A stretch of 64,000 bases of DNA from a virus. Shown here one piece after another: positions 8,255-15,620 of the stretch. The notes below the pieces were generated by a model that searched no databases, was not told the origin of the DNA, and saw only the letters and a list, made by a program, of their open reading frames with translations. Position 1 is the stretch's first letter. Each line of letters starts with the position of its first letter. The position numbers and the translations under genes were made by a program. The DNA lies in IMG/VR virus record IMGVR_UViG_3300028573_000011, positions 31,442 through 95,441 of that record, one strand, 5' to 3'.

Positions 8255-8388
8255 CAGGGTCCGATCAGCTGGTCGACGCAGCAGGCGAGAGCAACGCCGC
8301 CGAGGGCTGCGATGAGGACGATCAGGGCAAGCAGCCCGGCTGCGGCTGCCAGGCGTCCGGCGGCCCACGCGGCCCGGCGCGCGGTCAC
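8254..8388 (-). CDS. Tiny membrane peptide, 44 aa
   Basis: GTG 8388 overlaps the stop of the LuxR-type gene as GTGA, and its stop overlaps the start of DUF6745 protein C as ATGA. The peptide is basic at the start (VTARRAAWAAGRL), then one long hydrophobic helix (AAAAGLLALIVLIAALGGVA) with a final ACCVDQLIGP. Coupling to the membrane-anchored DUF6745 gene suggests the two act together at the membrane. Confidence 0.55.
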   Translation of the reverse strand: MTARRAAWAAGRLAAAAGLLALIVLIAALGGVALACCVDQLIGP

Positions 8389-8855
8389 GGCGTCCTGCCG
8401 GGGCGGCTCGCGGTCGCGCGGCGGTGAAACTCGACGCGGCGCATGACGGCGCGGGCGTGCTCGCGCACGGGCGTGGGTGTCGGCGAGTTGGCGACGGCAC
8501 CGACGACGCCGAGCAGCCCGTCGACGAGCCGGGCCGGCAGCAGGACGGCATTCCCGCCAGTTGGCGGCCGCGGCACCGGGACGGGGATGGGAACGGGAGC
8601 GGGCGTCTCGGGCTGCTGGGCTGGCCCCGGGGGTGCCGGGATGGTGCCGAGGCCGATGGCGATCGCAGCGGCCTCGGTGCGGCTGGCGGCGCCGAGCTTG
8701 AGGCAGATGCGGCTGAGGTGCGACTTGACGGTGAAGAACGCGATGCCGAGCTCGGCGCCGATCCGGGCGTTGGAGTGGCCGGCGGCCACCAGCACGAGGA
8801 CGTCGATCTCGCGGGTGGACAGCGGGGAGCCTAGGCGGGGCGTGCGGCGCTTCAT
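8385..8855 (-). CDS. LuxR-type helix-turn-helix protein, 156 aa
   Basis: Residues about 12-70 form a GerE/LuxR DNA-binding domain: LSTREIDVLVLVAAGHSNAR, then IGAELGIAFFTVKSHLSRI. No receiver or PAS domain precedes it. The C-terminal 80 residues are Pro-rich (VPIPVPVPRPP) then helical. It begins the coupled set leading to the tiny membrane peptide and DUF6745 protein C, so it may regulate that group. The target sequence is unknown. Confidence 0.8.
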   Translation of the reverse strand: MKRRTPRLGSPLSTREIDVLVLVAAGHSNARIGAELGIAFFTVKSHLSRICLKLGAASRTEAAAIAIGLGTIPAPPGPAQQPETPAPVPIPVPVPRPPTGGNAVLLPARLVDGLLGVVGAVANSPTPTPVREHARAVMRRVEFHRRATASRPGRTP

Positions 8856-9012
8856 CGCGGAAGGTCCCTTCGCGCGCCCTGGACGGTCGTGTCACGGGCG
8901 GATGGGTTTGGGCCGGTACGCCTGGGCCGGACCGGTGTCGGCGCGCCTTCTGCGTGGCTTGTGGGCGTTTGGCCGTAGGCGGAGCCATTCGTCAGTTCGT
9001 TTGATGACGTGA

Positions 9013-9465
9013 TCATGCTGCTGCGCCTGTGGGGTATCCGGGCCCGGAGAGGCTGGAGGCGTCGTCGGGGACGGTCATGTCGGGGGTGGCGAGCAGCCGG
9101 ACGTGTACGGCGAAGGGGAGGAGTTCTTCGTCGCCGGTGGTGGTGTTGCGGAGGTGGACGTCGACGATCTGGGGGGCGTTCTCCCAGTTGGTGTCAGGGT
9201 TGTCGCGGGTGCTGGGTGTGCCGATGACCTGGCATTCTTCGCCGTTGATGCGGACGAGGTACTTGTCCCGGATGTCGGTGATGCCCATCGGTACCCAGGG
9301 GCGGCGTTCGGGTTCGGGTTCGTCGTCTGGGGTGAGGGTGTTGCGGAGGACGGCGAGGGTGCGGCGGATGGCGTCGGCGAGGCCTTCGGTGAGTTCGAGG
9401 GCGGCGTCGAGGATGGTGGTGGCGATGCCGGGGACTGCGCGGGTGGTGGCTTGCAGCAGGTTCAT
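9013..9465 (-). CDS. Hypothetical early protein, 150 aa
   Basis: N-terminal amphipathic helix (LDAALELTEGLADAIRRTLA), then an acidic linker and a beta-rich half (KYLVRINGEECQVIGTPSTR, IVDVHLRNTTTGDEELLPFA). The start at 9465 overlaps the stop of the zinc-binding gene. No known domain is seen. The 157 bases on its downstream side (8856-9012) show no gene or strong signal. Confidence 0.6.
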   Translation of the reverse strand: MNLLQATTRAVPGIATTILDAALELTEGLADAIRRTLAVLRNTLTPDDEPEPERRPWVPMGITDIRDKYLVRINGEECQVIGTPSTRDNPDTNWENAPQIVDVHLRNTTTGDEELLPFAVHVRLLATPDMTVPDDASSLSGPGYPTGAAA

Positions 9466-9782
9466 GGTCGGTCCGGGGGGTCGGGGGTTGGTCTGGCGGC
9501 GTCGAGTCGGGAGGGGTGGAGCGCGGTCATGGGGCGGCCGGTGACGGTTTGGCAGCCGAGTCCGGGGGCGGCTTTGCAGAAGGGGCAGCGGACGGCTCGG
9601 GCGCCGCCCTGTCGTGTAGGGATGGCCGGGGTGCCGTCGGGGGCTGGTATGGGGTTGGCAAGGGGCGGTCTGTGAGGCTTAACGACGTTGGTGCGCGCAA
9701 GGGCGCGGATGCCGTCTGACATGCGGCGGGCGTCTTCCATGGCGCGGCGTTCGGCGTCGGGCTCAGTGTCGGTGTTGGTCAC
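9462..9782 (-). CDS. Phage zinc-binding protein, 106 aa
   Basis: The C-terminal half has CPFCKAAPGLGCQTVTGRPM followed by TALHPSRLDAA. This C-x2-C-x6-7-C-x-H/R pattern is a small zinc-binding module frequent in Streptomyces phage proteins. The N-terminus is a charged helix (AMEDARRMSDGIRALAR). It lies 77 bases after the initiator gene and may bind nucleic acid during replication, which is inference from position. Confidence 0.65.
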   Translation of the reverse strand: MTNTDTEPDAERRAMEDARRMSDGIRALARTNVVKPHRPPLANPIPAPDGTPAIPTRQGGARAVRCPFCKAAPGLGCQTVTGRPMTALHPSRLDAARPTPDPPDRP

Positions 9783-9859
9783 GGGTGCTCCTCGGTGCGG
9801 CTGTCGTCGGGGCCCGGTGGGGTCGGGCCGGCCGGGGCTGGCGGTTGACGGGACGGTGG

Positions 9860-10933
9860 CTATGGGCCGTGGAGGCTGGGCATGCGGCTGCGGGCGCAGG
9901 CGGCGGCGCGGGTGATGACCAGCGGGGTGGGTGCGTTGGTGACGCCTCGGCGGGCGAGGTCGGCTTCGACTTCGGCCTGGAGGGCGGCGCCGAAATCGTC
10001 GAGTTGGCCAAGGAGCCGGCGGGCGGCGTTGTACTCCTCGTCGGTGATCACGATGTCGTCGAGGTTTTCCACAGACGTGATCGTTTCGACAAGTGAGGTG
10101 GTCGCCTTGGGTGAGTTGGTTGGTGGTAGTTGGTCAAGGTTGGTCACCGGCAACGGGTTGCCGGAACTGTGGCAACCCGTTGCCGGAAGGCTGGCAACGG
10201 GTTGCCGGAAGGGGTCGTCGCCCGGGGCGCCACTGGCGGCAACGGGTTGCCGGGAGCCTGGACCGTCGGCGGGGTTTTCCACAGGGCCTTGCGGCACCGC
10301 GTTGCCGGAAGCGGCCGTGTTGTCCACAGGGCGTTCCGGCACCGTGTTGCCGGTAGCGTGGATCCCGGGGTTCTGTTCCGGCATCCCGTTGCCGGGAGCG
10401 GGCTCGTCGTTGCCGCGCTGTTCCGGCACCGCATTGCCGGTAGGGGTCTTGGGCTCGCGGTCGATCGGCATCGCCCGGGCTGGCAGCGGCTTGCCCTGGA
10501 GCTCGGCCAGGAAGGGCCGGAGCGCGAGCGGTTTCGGCCGGATGAGCTTGCCGTCGTCGTCGCGCTCGCAGGGCTGTCCGTCGCGGCCGATGGGCTTGCC
10601 CTGGGGGTCGCGGCGCATCGGGATCGCGGGGTAGCCGGGGCCGGGCAGCGTCAGCTGGTAGGTGTCCGGGACGCCGAGCTTCCTGCCGTACTTGGTGATC
10701 TCGATCAGCCCGAGTTCGGTCAGGACACGGATGTTGTCGCGGAGGTAGCGGACGTCGGAGATGATCGCCTCGTCGGCGAGCGTCTCCTCGCTGACCTTGA
10801 CGTTGGAGCCGTCGGGGTCCGCGTAGGTGGCGAGGATCCCGGCGACGGCCTTGACGATCTGGGGCAGGTCGGAGCGTCGGATCCAGACGGCCCACATGTA
10901 GTTGCCGACCGGCTGGTGCTTCAGGTCAGCCAT
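9860..10933 (-). CDS. Winged-helix replication initiator-like protein, 357 aa
   Basis: Residues about 10-95 form a winged helix (MWAVWIRRSDLPQIVKAVAG, TLADEAIISDVRYLRDNIRV, LTELGLIEITKYGRK) of the type seen in phage O-like initiators. Residues about 150-290 are low complexity with recurring GNAVPE-like peptides; these are the translation of DNA iterons. A helical C-terminus (EYNAARRLLGQLDDFGAALQ) follows and could recruit helicase. No helicase or primase gene is seen in the window, so host enzymes are probably loaded. The call rests on the winged helix plus the embedded origin. Confidence 0.6.
   Translation of the reverse strand: MADLKHQPVGNYMWAVWIRRSDLPQIVKAVAGILATYADPDGSNVKVSEETLADEAIISDVRYLRDNIRVLTELGLIEITKYGRKLGVPDTYQLTLPGPGYPAIPMRRDPQGKPIGRDGQPCERDDDGKLIRPKPLALRPFLAELQGKPLPARAMPIDREPKTPTGNAVPEQRGNDEPAPGNGMPEQNPGIHATGNTVPERPVDNTAASGNAVPQGPVENPADGPGSRQPVAASGAPGDDPFRQPVASLPATGCHSSGNPLPVTNLDQLPPTNSPKATTSLVETITSVENLDDIVITDEEYNAARRLLGQLDDFGAALQAEVEADLARRGVTNAPTPLVITRAAACARSRMPSLHGP
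10065..10438. other. Candidate replication origin (iterons plus DnaA boxes)
   Basis: Inside the initiator gene lie three DnaA-box-like sites in the same orientation: TTTTCCACA at 10065-10073, TTTTCCACA at 10275-10283 and TTGTCCACA at 10320-10328. The last equals the preferred Streptomyces box. They are interspersed with eight copies of an inverted-repeat iteron. This layout (origin within the initiator gene) matches lambdoid phages. An AT-rich unwinding element is not obvious; 10078-10145 is the least GC-rich nearby stretch. Confidence 0.6.
10149..10438. repeat. Eight iterons, consensus GGCAMCSSGTTGCC
   Basis: Copies at 10149-10162, 10171-10184, 10193-10206, 10238-10251, 10293-10306, 10338-10351, 10380-10393 and 10425-10438. 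The first four are near-perfect inverted repeats (GGCAAC, two bases, GTTGCC); the rest have one or two arm changes. Start-to-start spacings are 22, 22, 45, 55, 45, 42 and 45 bases, close to whole helical turns, which would place bound proteins on one face of the DNA. Confidence 0.75.
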
Positions 10934-11040
10934 GGCGGCGCCCTTTCTCTCGTGTGCTCGGTCGGGGATCGGCGGGTCGGCCCGGCGCGTGGCCGGCGGT
11001 CCGCGGCCTGCCGGGCTCCCCTCCCGGCGGCGTGCTTGGG

Positions 11041-11694
11041 TCAGGGGCTGCCGCTGGCGACGAGCCCGGCGGCTGGCGACGTCGAGTCGGCGCCCCAGGG
11101 ACGGCCCGGGTCCCGCAGGCCCGCGGTGACGAGCGCGCTGAGGATGGCGGGAAGGGTCGCGTCTCCTATCCCGGGCCGGCTGCGCAGGTCGGCGTCAGAG
11201 GCGGCCATGAGTTCGGCGACGGTGTGGATGCCGGCCCGGCGCAGCCGGTTGTGCACCTTGACGGGCAGCGCGAGCGTCCACAGCGGGGCGTCGGGGTTGA
11301 GGGGCGTCTGCGGGGCCGCCAGCTGGGCGGCCCGGGCCGCGCGCGAGGTGTCCCGGAGCGCGTGGGTCGGCGGTGTGCCCAGCATCAGGGGCGCGTGCAC
11401 GGCGGGAGGCGTAGCCCGAATCGCGTCTCGCGCCTGGGCCAGGGCCCGCTTGCCGTACGCGGTGATCATCAATCCCCCGCGTTGGCGCTCAAGGAACCCG
11501 TCGCGCACTAGGTAGCTGGCAACATTCGCGACGTGGTTGGCGGACCGGCCGATGCGCAGCGCGATCTCGGCGGGTCGCGCGCAGGGCTGCTTGGCGCACG
11601 CCGACAGCAGCAGGTAGTCCATCCCGTTCAGCCCGAGGTGCCTCAGGCGGTAGGTGTCGGCGTGGCGCTGCTGGGTGCCGGGGAGTGTGGTCAC
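11041..11694 (-). CDS. HTH plus helix-hairpin-helix protein, 217 aa
   Basis: Start is GTG 11694, overlapping the RusA stop as GTGA; the longer frame upstream runs inside rusA and is rejected. Residues about 20-85 are a MarR-like winged helix (GMDYLLLSACAKQPCARPAE, IALRIGRSANHVANVASYLV, then LERQRGGLMITAYGKRAL). Residues about 150-205 match a helix-hairpin-helix or RNA polymerase alpha-CTD-like fold (RLRRAGIHTVAELMAASDAD, LRSRPGIGDATLPAILSAL). It is likely a DNA-binding regulator or recombination accessory. Confidence 0.65.
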   Translation of the reverse strand: MTTLPGTQQRHADTYRLRHLGLNGMDYLLLSACAKQPCARPAEIALRIGRSANHVANVASYLVRDGFLERQRGGLMITAYGKRALAQARDAIRATPPAVHAPLMLGTPPTHALRDTSRAARAAQLAAPQTPLNPDAPLWTLALPVKVHNRLRRAGIHTVAELMAASDADLRSRPGIGDATLPAILSALVTAGLRDPGRPWGADSTSPAAGLVASGSP

Positions 11695-12179
11695 GGGGTA
11701 GCTCCGATCGTCCAGATGCGGATGAGCACACCCGGAGCGGCTGGCGCGAGGGGGTGCTGGCCCGGGTAGTACTTGCCGGTGTCGCGGTACTCGACGACCT
11801 GGGCGTCGTCGAGCCACGCCAGGCCCTTGAGCGCGTCCTCGGTGGAGCGCAGCAGCTTGGACAGGTCCGGGGTGCAGCTGGGCAGCACGCGGCCCTTCGG
11901 CATGCGCTGGGGCGGCTGGAGCGTGAAGATCATGGAGGCGGCCAGTGCGCCGGCCAGGGGCGCGCAGTTGGCAGCGGCGTCAGCAACAGCCGCGCGCCAG
12001 GGCTTCACCTTGGCCGAGGACTCGACGAGGATCGGCGTGCGGCCGCCGTTCTTCGCGGCCCGCGTCCCGACCGCCTTCTTCGAGCCCTGCGGGCCGGGCG
12101 TGCCGCTCACGGCGAGCTGGATGGCGGGGTCGGTGTCCAGGTTGAGGCACCGGGCGCAGCAAGTGGTCGGGAAGTTCAT
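11691..12179 (-). CDS. rusA: RusA-like Holliday junction resolvase
   Basis: A 162-residue protein with RusA landmarks: an early GTPGPQGSKKAVG strand-loop, central PPQRMPKG, and the catalytic segment TPDLSKLLRSTEDALKGLAW followed by LDDAQVVEY, where the Asp residues bind metal. RusA enzymes cut four-way junctions formed in replication and recombination. It overlaps the methyltransferase (ATGA) and the HTH gene (GTGA). A longer N-terminus with two Cys (TTCCARC) is unusual. The family call is secure. Confidence 0.85.
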   Translation of the reverse strand: MNFPTTCCARCLNLDTDPAIQLAVSGTPGPQGSKKAVGTRAAKNGGRTPILVESSAKVKPWRAAVADAAANCAPLAGALAASMIFTLQPPQRMPKGRVLPSCTPDLSKLLRSTEDALKGLAWLDDAQVVEYRDTGKYYPGQHPLAPAAPGVLIRIWTIGATP

Positions 12180-13918
12180 GCTGTCACCAGCTCGCGGTCA
12201 AGCTCGATCCCGTGGATGATCTCGGAGAGCGCCGAGACGATGACCTCGGCGGGCGGGGGCGTGACCGCGTTGCCGTAGAGCCTGGTAGCGACCTCAGCGC
12301 TGATGTCGTCGGGCATCACGAAGTCGTCGTCGAAGGCCATGCCCCTGTGCGACTCGTCGATCTTCATCATCCGGAACAGCACGGACTCCAGGCCCATGCG
12401 CTCGGCGGTCCTGGCCGCCTCGGCGCCGAGCCGGGCGATAGCATCCGTGTGCCGCTTGTCGTCGTCGGCCCGGCCCGCGTCGTCCTTCTTCAGCTCCCGG
12501 GTCTTCAGGGTGATCTCCTGGATCCGCTCGACGGACTGGATGATGTGCCGCGGGTCGACCTCCAAGCTGTTGTGGGCGCGGGACAGGGCGTAGCGGTCGC
12601 GGGTGGTCAGGGTGCCCATGGGCTCGTCGGCGGGCGCGGCGTTGCCGTTGCCGTAGTAGGGCACCATCAGGTCGAGCGTCGGCTGCTGCATCAGGCCGAT
12701 GTGGTTGCCGTTCGCGGTCAGGGTCGGCATCGGTGCGGCGGTCTTGCGGGCGCCGTTCAGGGAGCCCCCGCCGCGCATGGTGATGAGCATCGGCGGGATC
12801 GTGACGCTGGCGGTGCCCGTGTGCTGCCGGGCCCAGGCGGCCGATCTGCCTTCGGTGTCGTGCGCGATTTCGATGGGGGGCACAGCGATGCCGTCGGACT
12901 CGCGGGTGGTCCTGGTCGGCATGGGCTCGGAGACGGGCGTCGGGCTGGTCCGCCAGGTGCCGCCCGCCGGGACGAGGAAGGGCTCTCCGTACTTGACGAC
13001 ACCCATGCCGATGCGGGCCATGGTCATGGGGGCGAGCGGCGCCTCGCGGTCCCCGATCGCGGTGATCGGCTTGGTGAAGTCGAGGGCTGTCGCCGCGCCG
13101 ATGACTTCGGGGTGGACGACCTGTCCGCGGCAGTCGCTGTTCGGGCAGCGGTAAACGTACTGTCCGCTCTTGATCCCGTAGACGCCCATATCCTTGCGCG
13201 GGTCCTTGAACACCTGCATCGCCCACACTCGGCGGTCGCAGCGCGGGCACCAGGCGCGGGGCCGCAGCCACTTGTCCCAGTCGGGGTCGCGGCCGAGGGC
13301 TTCGAGCCAGTACGCCAGGTACGCGCGGTCGCGGGACTGCGGGCAGCGCTTGGTACGCACCGGGACGGCGTGTGCCGAGTTCAGCGCGATCAGCTTGGTC
13401 TTGTAGCCGAGCATGTGGAACCGGTGCAGGTACTTGTCCCACTCGGCCCACTTGCGGACCTGCGGCACGTTCTCCACGACGCCAGCCAGCACCGGAAATC
13501 CGGTCAGCCACATGGCTTCCAGATACAGGGGCACCTCGGTCATCAGCGCGCGGGAACGGATCCCCGTCTCGGAGATCTCCGGCTCCAGCCCGGGGATGGC
13601 GTACTGGTTGATCTTGTCGAACCACATCGGGCGGCCGGCGGCGTCGGTCCAGTGCGGGCAGGCCGGGGAGTCCCACTTGAACGCGCGCGGCTTGCGCTTG
13701 CTCACGCAGGTCGTCTGGATGTCGGTCTGGAGGTGCTCGGCGTCCGGGAAGTTCAGCGCATGCACGCGGATCGCGTGCGGACTGTGGTTGATGCCCTCAA
13801 CGACCCTGATGCCGGGAACCTTCCGGAGCGCCTGGGAGGAGCCGCCGGCACCGCAGAAGCCGTCTCCGGCTTCGATGTCGCCGTCGCGGTCGCGGCCACA
13901 GGTCAGCAGCGAGGTCAT
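12176..13918 (-). CDS. DNA cytosine-5 methyltransferase, 580 aa
   Basis: C5 methyltransferase motifs appear in order: motif I FCGAGGSSQAL (about residue 21), motif IV SPACPHWTDAAG with the catalytic Cys, motif VI VVENVPQV, motif VIII CPQSRDRAYL and motif X YGNAVTPPP. Between VIII and X lie a zinc-type CPRCDRRVW/CPNSDC insert and repeated P-M-P-T-x-T segments, typical of large actinophage methylases. No restriction enzyme is adjacent, so it is an orphan enzyme probably protecting phage DNA. Target sequence cannot be read. Confidence 0.9.
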   Translation of the reverse strand: MTSLLTCGRDRDGDIEAGDGFCGAGGSSQALRKVPGIRVVEGINHSPHAIRVHALNFPDAEHLQTDIQTTCVSKRKPRAFKWDSPACPHWTDAAGRPMWFDKINQYAIPGLEPEISETGIRSRALMTEVPLYLEAMWLTGFPVLAGVVENVPQVRKWAEWDKYLHRFHMLGYKTKLIALNSAHAVPVRTKRCPQSRDRAYLAYWLEALGRDPDWDKWLRPRAWCPRCDRRVWAMQVFKDPRKDMGVYGIKSGQYVYRCPNSDCRGQVVHPEVIGAATALDFTKPITAIGDREAPLAPMTMARIGMGVVKYGEPFLVPAGGTWRTSPTPVSEPMPTRTTRESDGIAVPPIEIAHDTEGRSAAWARQHTGTASVTIPPMLITMRGGGSLNGARKTAAPMPTLTANGNHIGLMQQPTLDLMVPYYGNGNAAPADEPMGTLTTRDRYALSRAHNSLEVDPRHIIQSVERIQEITLKTRELKKDDAGRADDDKRHTDAIARLGAEAARTAERMGLESVLFRMMKIDESHRGMAFDDDFVMPDDISAEVATRLYGNAVTPPPAEVIVSALSEIIHGIELDRELVTA

Positions 13919-14313
13919 CGGGCGTAGCCGTTGAGCAGCTGCATCATCTGCTCATACAGCGGGTTGCCCGGCAGCGCATGGCCTTCGACGACGCCGGCGA
14001 GTTCGACGGCGGCCTTGGCCATCTCCTCTCCCACCGGGGTGTGGCTGATCCAGGAGCTGACCTGCGTATCGAGCATGTTCCAGTTGGCGATCGGCATGAC
14101 ACGCGTGCCCAGGTTGGGACGCGCGTTGATCATGCCCTTCGCTTCGAGGATCTTGAGCGCTTCGCGCACCGCCGTACGCGAGAGGCCGTAGGTGCGTGCC
14201 AGAGCCTCCGGAGAGAGCGCGCCGCCGGGGGTGTATTCGCCGGCCGCGATGGCCTTGCCGAGGATCTCGGCAAGGCGATGCGGCAGGGTGCGCCTGATGA
14301 TGATCGTGACCAT
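13915..14313 (-). CDS. GntR-family transcriptional regulator, 132 aa
   Basis: Start at ATG 14313 (MVTIIIRRTLPHRLAEIL). Residues about 8-70 are a GntR winged helix: LGKAIAAGEYTPGGALSPEA, LARTYGLSRTAVREALKILE, then GMINARPNLGTRVMP. The C-terminal part (about 75-132) is too short for a full FCD effector domain, so the ligand-binding part is reduced. It is coupled by ATGA to the methyltransferase, and a palindrome lies just upstream of its start. Confidence 0.82.
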   Translation of the reverse strand: MVTIIIRRTLPHRLAEILGKAIAAGEYTPGGALSPEALARTYGLSRTAVREALKILEAKGMINARPNLGTRVMPIANWNMLDTQVSSWISHTPVGEEMAKAAVELAGVVEGHALPGNPLYEQMMQLLNGYAR

Positions 14314-14357
14314 AATGTGCCTTTTCGGTGTGAGGTAAGGAAGACCGGTGCGTATGC

Positions 14358-14373
14358 CACGATCCGGATCGTG
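14358..14373. promoter_or_regulatory. 16-bp palindrome, candidate GntR operator
   Basis: CACGATCCGGATCGTG is a perfect palindrome in the 68-bp gap between the sigma-factor stop and the GntR start, 45 bases upstream of the GntR ATG. With no loop it is unlikely to be a hairpin terminator, so an operator for autoregulation is the better reading. Confidence 0.5.
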
Positions 14374-14381
14374 AACAGATG

Positions 14382-14954
14382 TCAGATCGCGTCGGCCGGC
14401 AGCAGGCGGGCCAGGCTTCGGACGGCTCGGTATTGCAGGGTCTTGACGGCGCCTTCCTGCTTGCCCATGATCTCGGCGGTCTCGGTGACGGACTTCTGTT
14501 CGAGGAAGCGCAGCGTGACGCACATCTGCTGCTGCTCGTTGAGCCGTTTGACGGCGCTGCGGAGTACGCAGTTGTCCAGGTACGTCACGATGGCGTCCTC
14601 GGTCGACGGCTCCAGCTCATCGCCGTCGAGCATTTCGCCGGTCGAGACCTCCCGGCGGTGGCGACTCGACTTGAAGTTGTCCGCGATGAGGTTGCGGGCG
14701 ATGGTGATGAGCCACGCTCCGAGGTCCTTGCCCTGCCAGCTGAAGGTGGTGATCCGGCACAACGCGCGGACGAACGTCTCGCTGGTGAGGTCTTCGGCCA
14801 GCGGACGGGTGGCGACGCGGTAGTAGATGAAGCGGAACACCGTGTCGCGGTAGGCGACATACAGCTCGCCGAAGGCTTCTCGGTCGCCGGCCTGGGCAGC
14901 CGTGACGATCTCCACCATTCGCTCGTGCGCGAGCACCTGGGTGCGGTCAGTCAT
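14382..14954 (-). CDS. BldN-like ECF sigma factor, 190 aa
   Basis: Region 2 spans about residues 18-95: FGELYVAYRDTVFRFIYYRV, RPLAEDLTSETFVRALCRI, then FSWQGKDLGAWLITIARNL and ADNFKSSRHRREV. Region 4 spans about 128-185: AVKRLNEQQQMCVTLRFLEQ, VTETAEIMGKQEGAVKTLQ and RAVRSLARLLP. Linker TGEMLDGDELEPS and the F-x-W-Q-G-x-D element match my recollection of the Streptomyces BldN group. No anti-sigma gene is recognised unless the coupled 73-residue membrane protein plays that part. It may redirect host RNA polymerase. Confidence 0.85.
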   Translation of the reverse strand: MTDRTQVLAHERMVEIVTAAQAGDREAFGELYVAYRDTVFRFIYYRVATRPLAEDLTSETFVRALCRITTFSWQGKDLGAWLITIARNLIADNFKSSRHRREVSTGEMLDGDELEPSTEDAIVTYLDNCVLRSAVKRLNEQQQMCVTLRFLEQKSVTETAEIMGKQEGAVKTLQYRAVRSLARLLPADAI

Positions 14955-15168
14955 CGTGGAGTCCTGGGGTTGGTCTGGGTGAGGGGACAGAGACCGGTGC
15001 TGCGCGTCGTGCCGTGCGCCTGTGTAGGGCCTTCTCGATCAGCGACAGCGAGGCGCCGACCGCGATCACGGTCACCAGGAAGATCAGGGCGAGCAGCAGG
15101 CTGGCCAGCGGGTCGACGCAGATGGCGCCGAGGATGCGCCAGCTGGCGGTAAAGATCCGGAAGATCAC
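14947..15168 (-). CDS. Small single-helix membrane protein, 73 aa
   Basis: GTG 15168 gives VIFRIFTASWRILGAICVDP, then a long hydrophobic helix (LASLLLALIFLVTVIAVGAS) and a basic tail. It overlaps the sigma-factor start (ATGACTGA). Translational coupling of a small membrane protein to an ECF sigma factor recalls anti-sigma pairs, but it is shorter than known anti-sigma domains and shows no zinc motif. Start choice is uncertain because the RBS is weak. Confidence 0.5.
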   Translation of the reverse strand: MIFRIFTASWRILGAICVDPLASLLLALIFLVTVIAVGASLSLIEKALHRRTARRAAPVSVPSPRPTPGLHDD

Positions 15169-15330
15169 CGCGGGGAGCCCGCGGAGCTGCCGACGGTCAC
15201 GCCGCGGCGAGGTGAAGAAGACATGCCGAATACGGCTTTCGAGAGTGATGAATGCGACGTGCTGCGAAACCGGCGGGCGCGCACTCCAGGAGAATCGCTC
15301 GAAACTCGACGCGCGCCCGTCGGCGATGAA

Positions 15331-15374
15331 GGCCCAGCCCGCCCGACCGGGGGGGAAGAGAGGCGGGCTGGGCC
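15331..15374 (-). terminator. Long hairpin before the sigma-factor operon
   Basis: GGCCCAGCCCGCC pairs perfectly (13 bp) with GGCGGGCTGGGCC around an 18-base purine-rich loop. It sits 13 bases past the stop of the 77-residue gene inside the 218-bp gap 15169-15386. The remainder of the gap should hold the promoter of the sigma operon; no convincing -35/-10 pair was found. Confidence 0.6.
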
Positions 15375-15386
15375 GCTCGGGGGCCG

Positions 15387-15620
15387 CTACTCGGCGGCGG
15401 CCGGTTCCTGCATTGGCGGCGCGTGCGCGAGTGGGGGCGTCGTAGCCCAGCGGGACGGCGGGACGTGCTCGAAGGCTTCGGCGCGACCCGCCCTCGGGCG
15501 CCGCGGCGGGATGATCGGCTCGTCCTTGTCGCGGCGGATCGCCACGTAGCTCATGGCCACACCGACGCCGATGCAGATGCCGACCAGCAGCACGGCGCCG
15601 TAGGACAGGAACGTCATCAT
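15387..15620 (-). CDS. Small membrane protein, 77 aa
   Basis: Starts at tandem ATGs (15620, 15617) overlapping the preceding stop. Residues 2-25 form one membrane helix (MTFLSYGAVLLVGICIGVGV), followed by a basic cytoplasmic-type tail (YVAIRRDKDEPIIPPRRPR) and a Pro-rich end. It closes the recombination operon ahead of a terminator. Function unknown. Confidence 0.6.
   Translation of the reverse strand: MMTFLSYGAVLLVGICIGVGVAMSYVAIRRDKDEPIIPPRRPRAGRAEAFEHVPPSRWATTPPLAHAPPMQEPAAAE

Noticed and set aside
12212-13927. A 571-codon + strand frame opposite the methyltransferase
   Set aside because: The minus-strand protein shows all C5 methyltransferase motifs; the + frame has none and has low-complexity composition.
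14947-15168. Anti-sigma factor call for the 73-residue membrane protein
   Set aside because: Position beside the ECF sigma factor is suggestive, but the soluble part is under 25 residues on each side and lacks a zinc or other anti-sigma motif.
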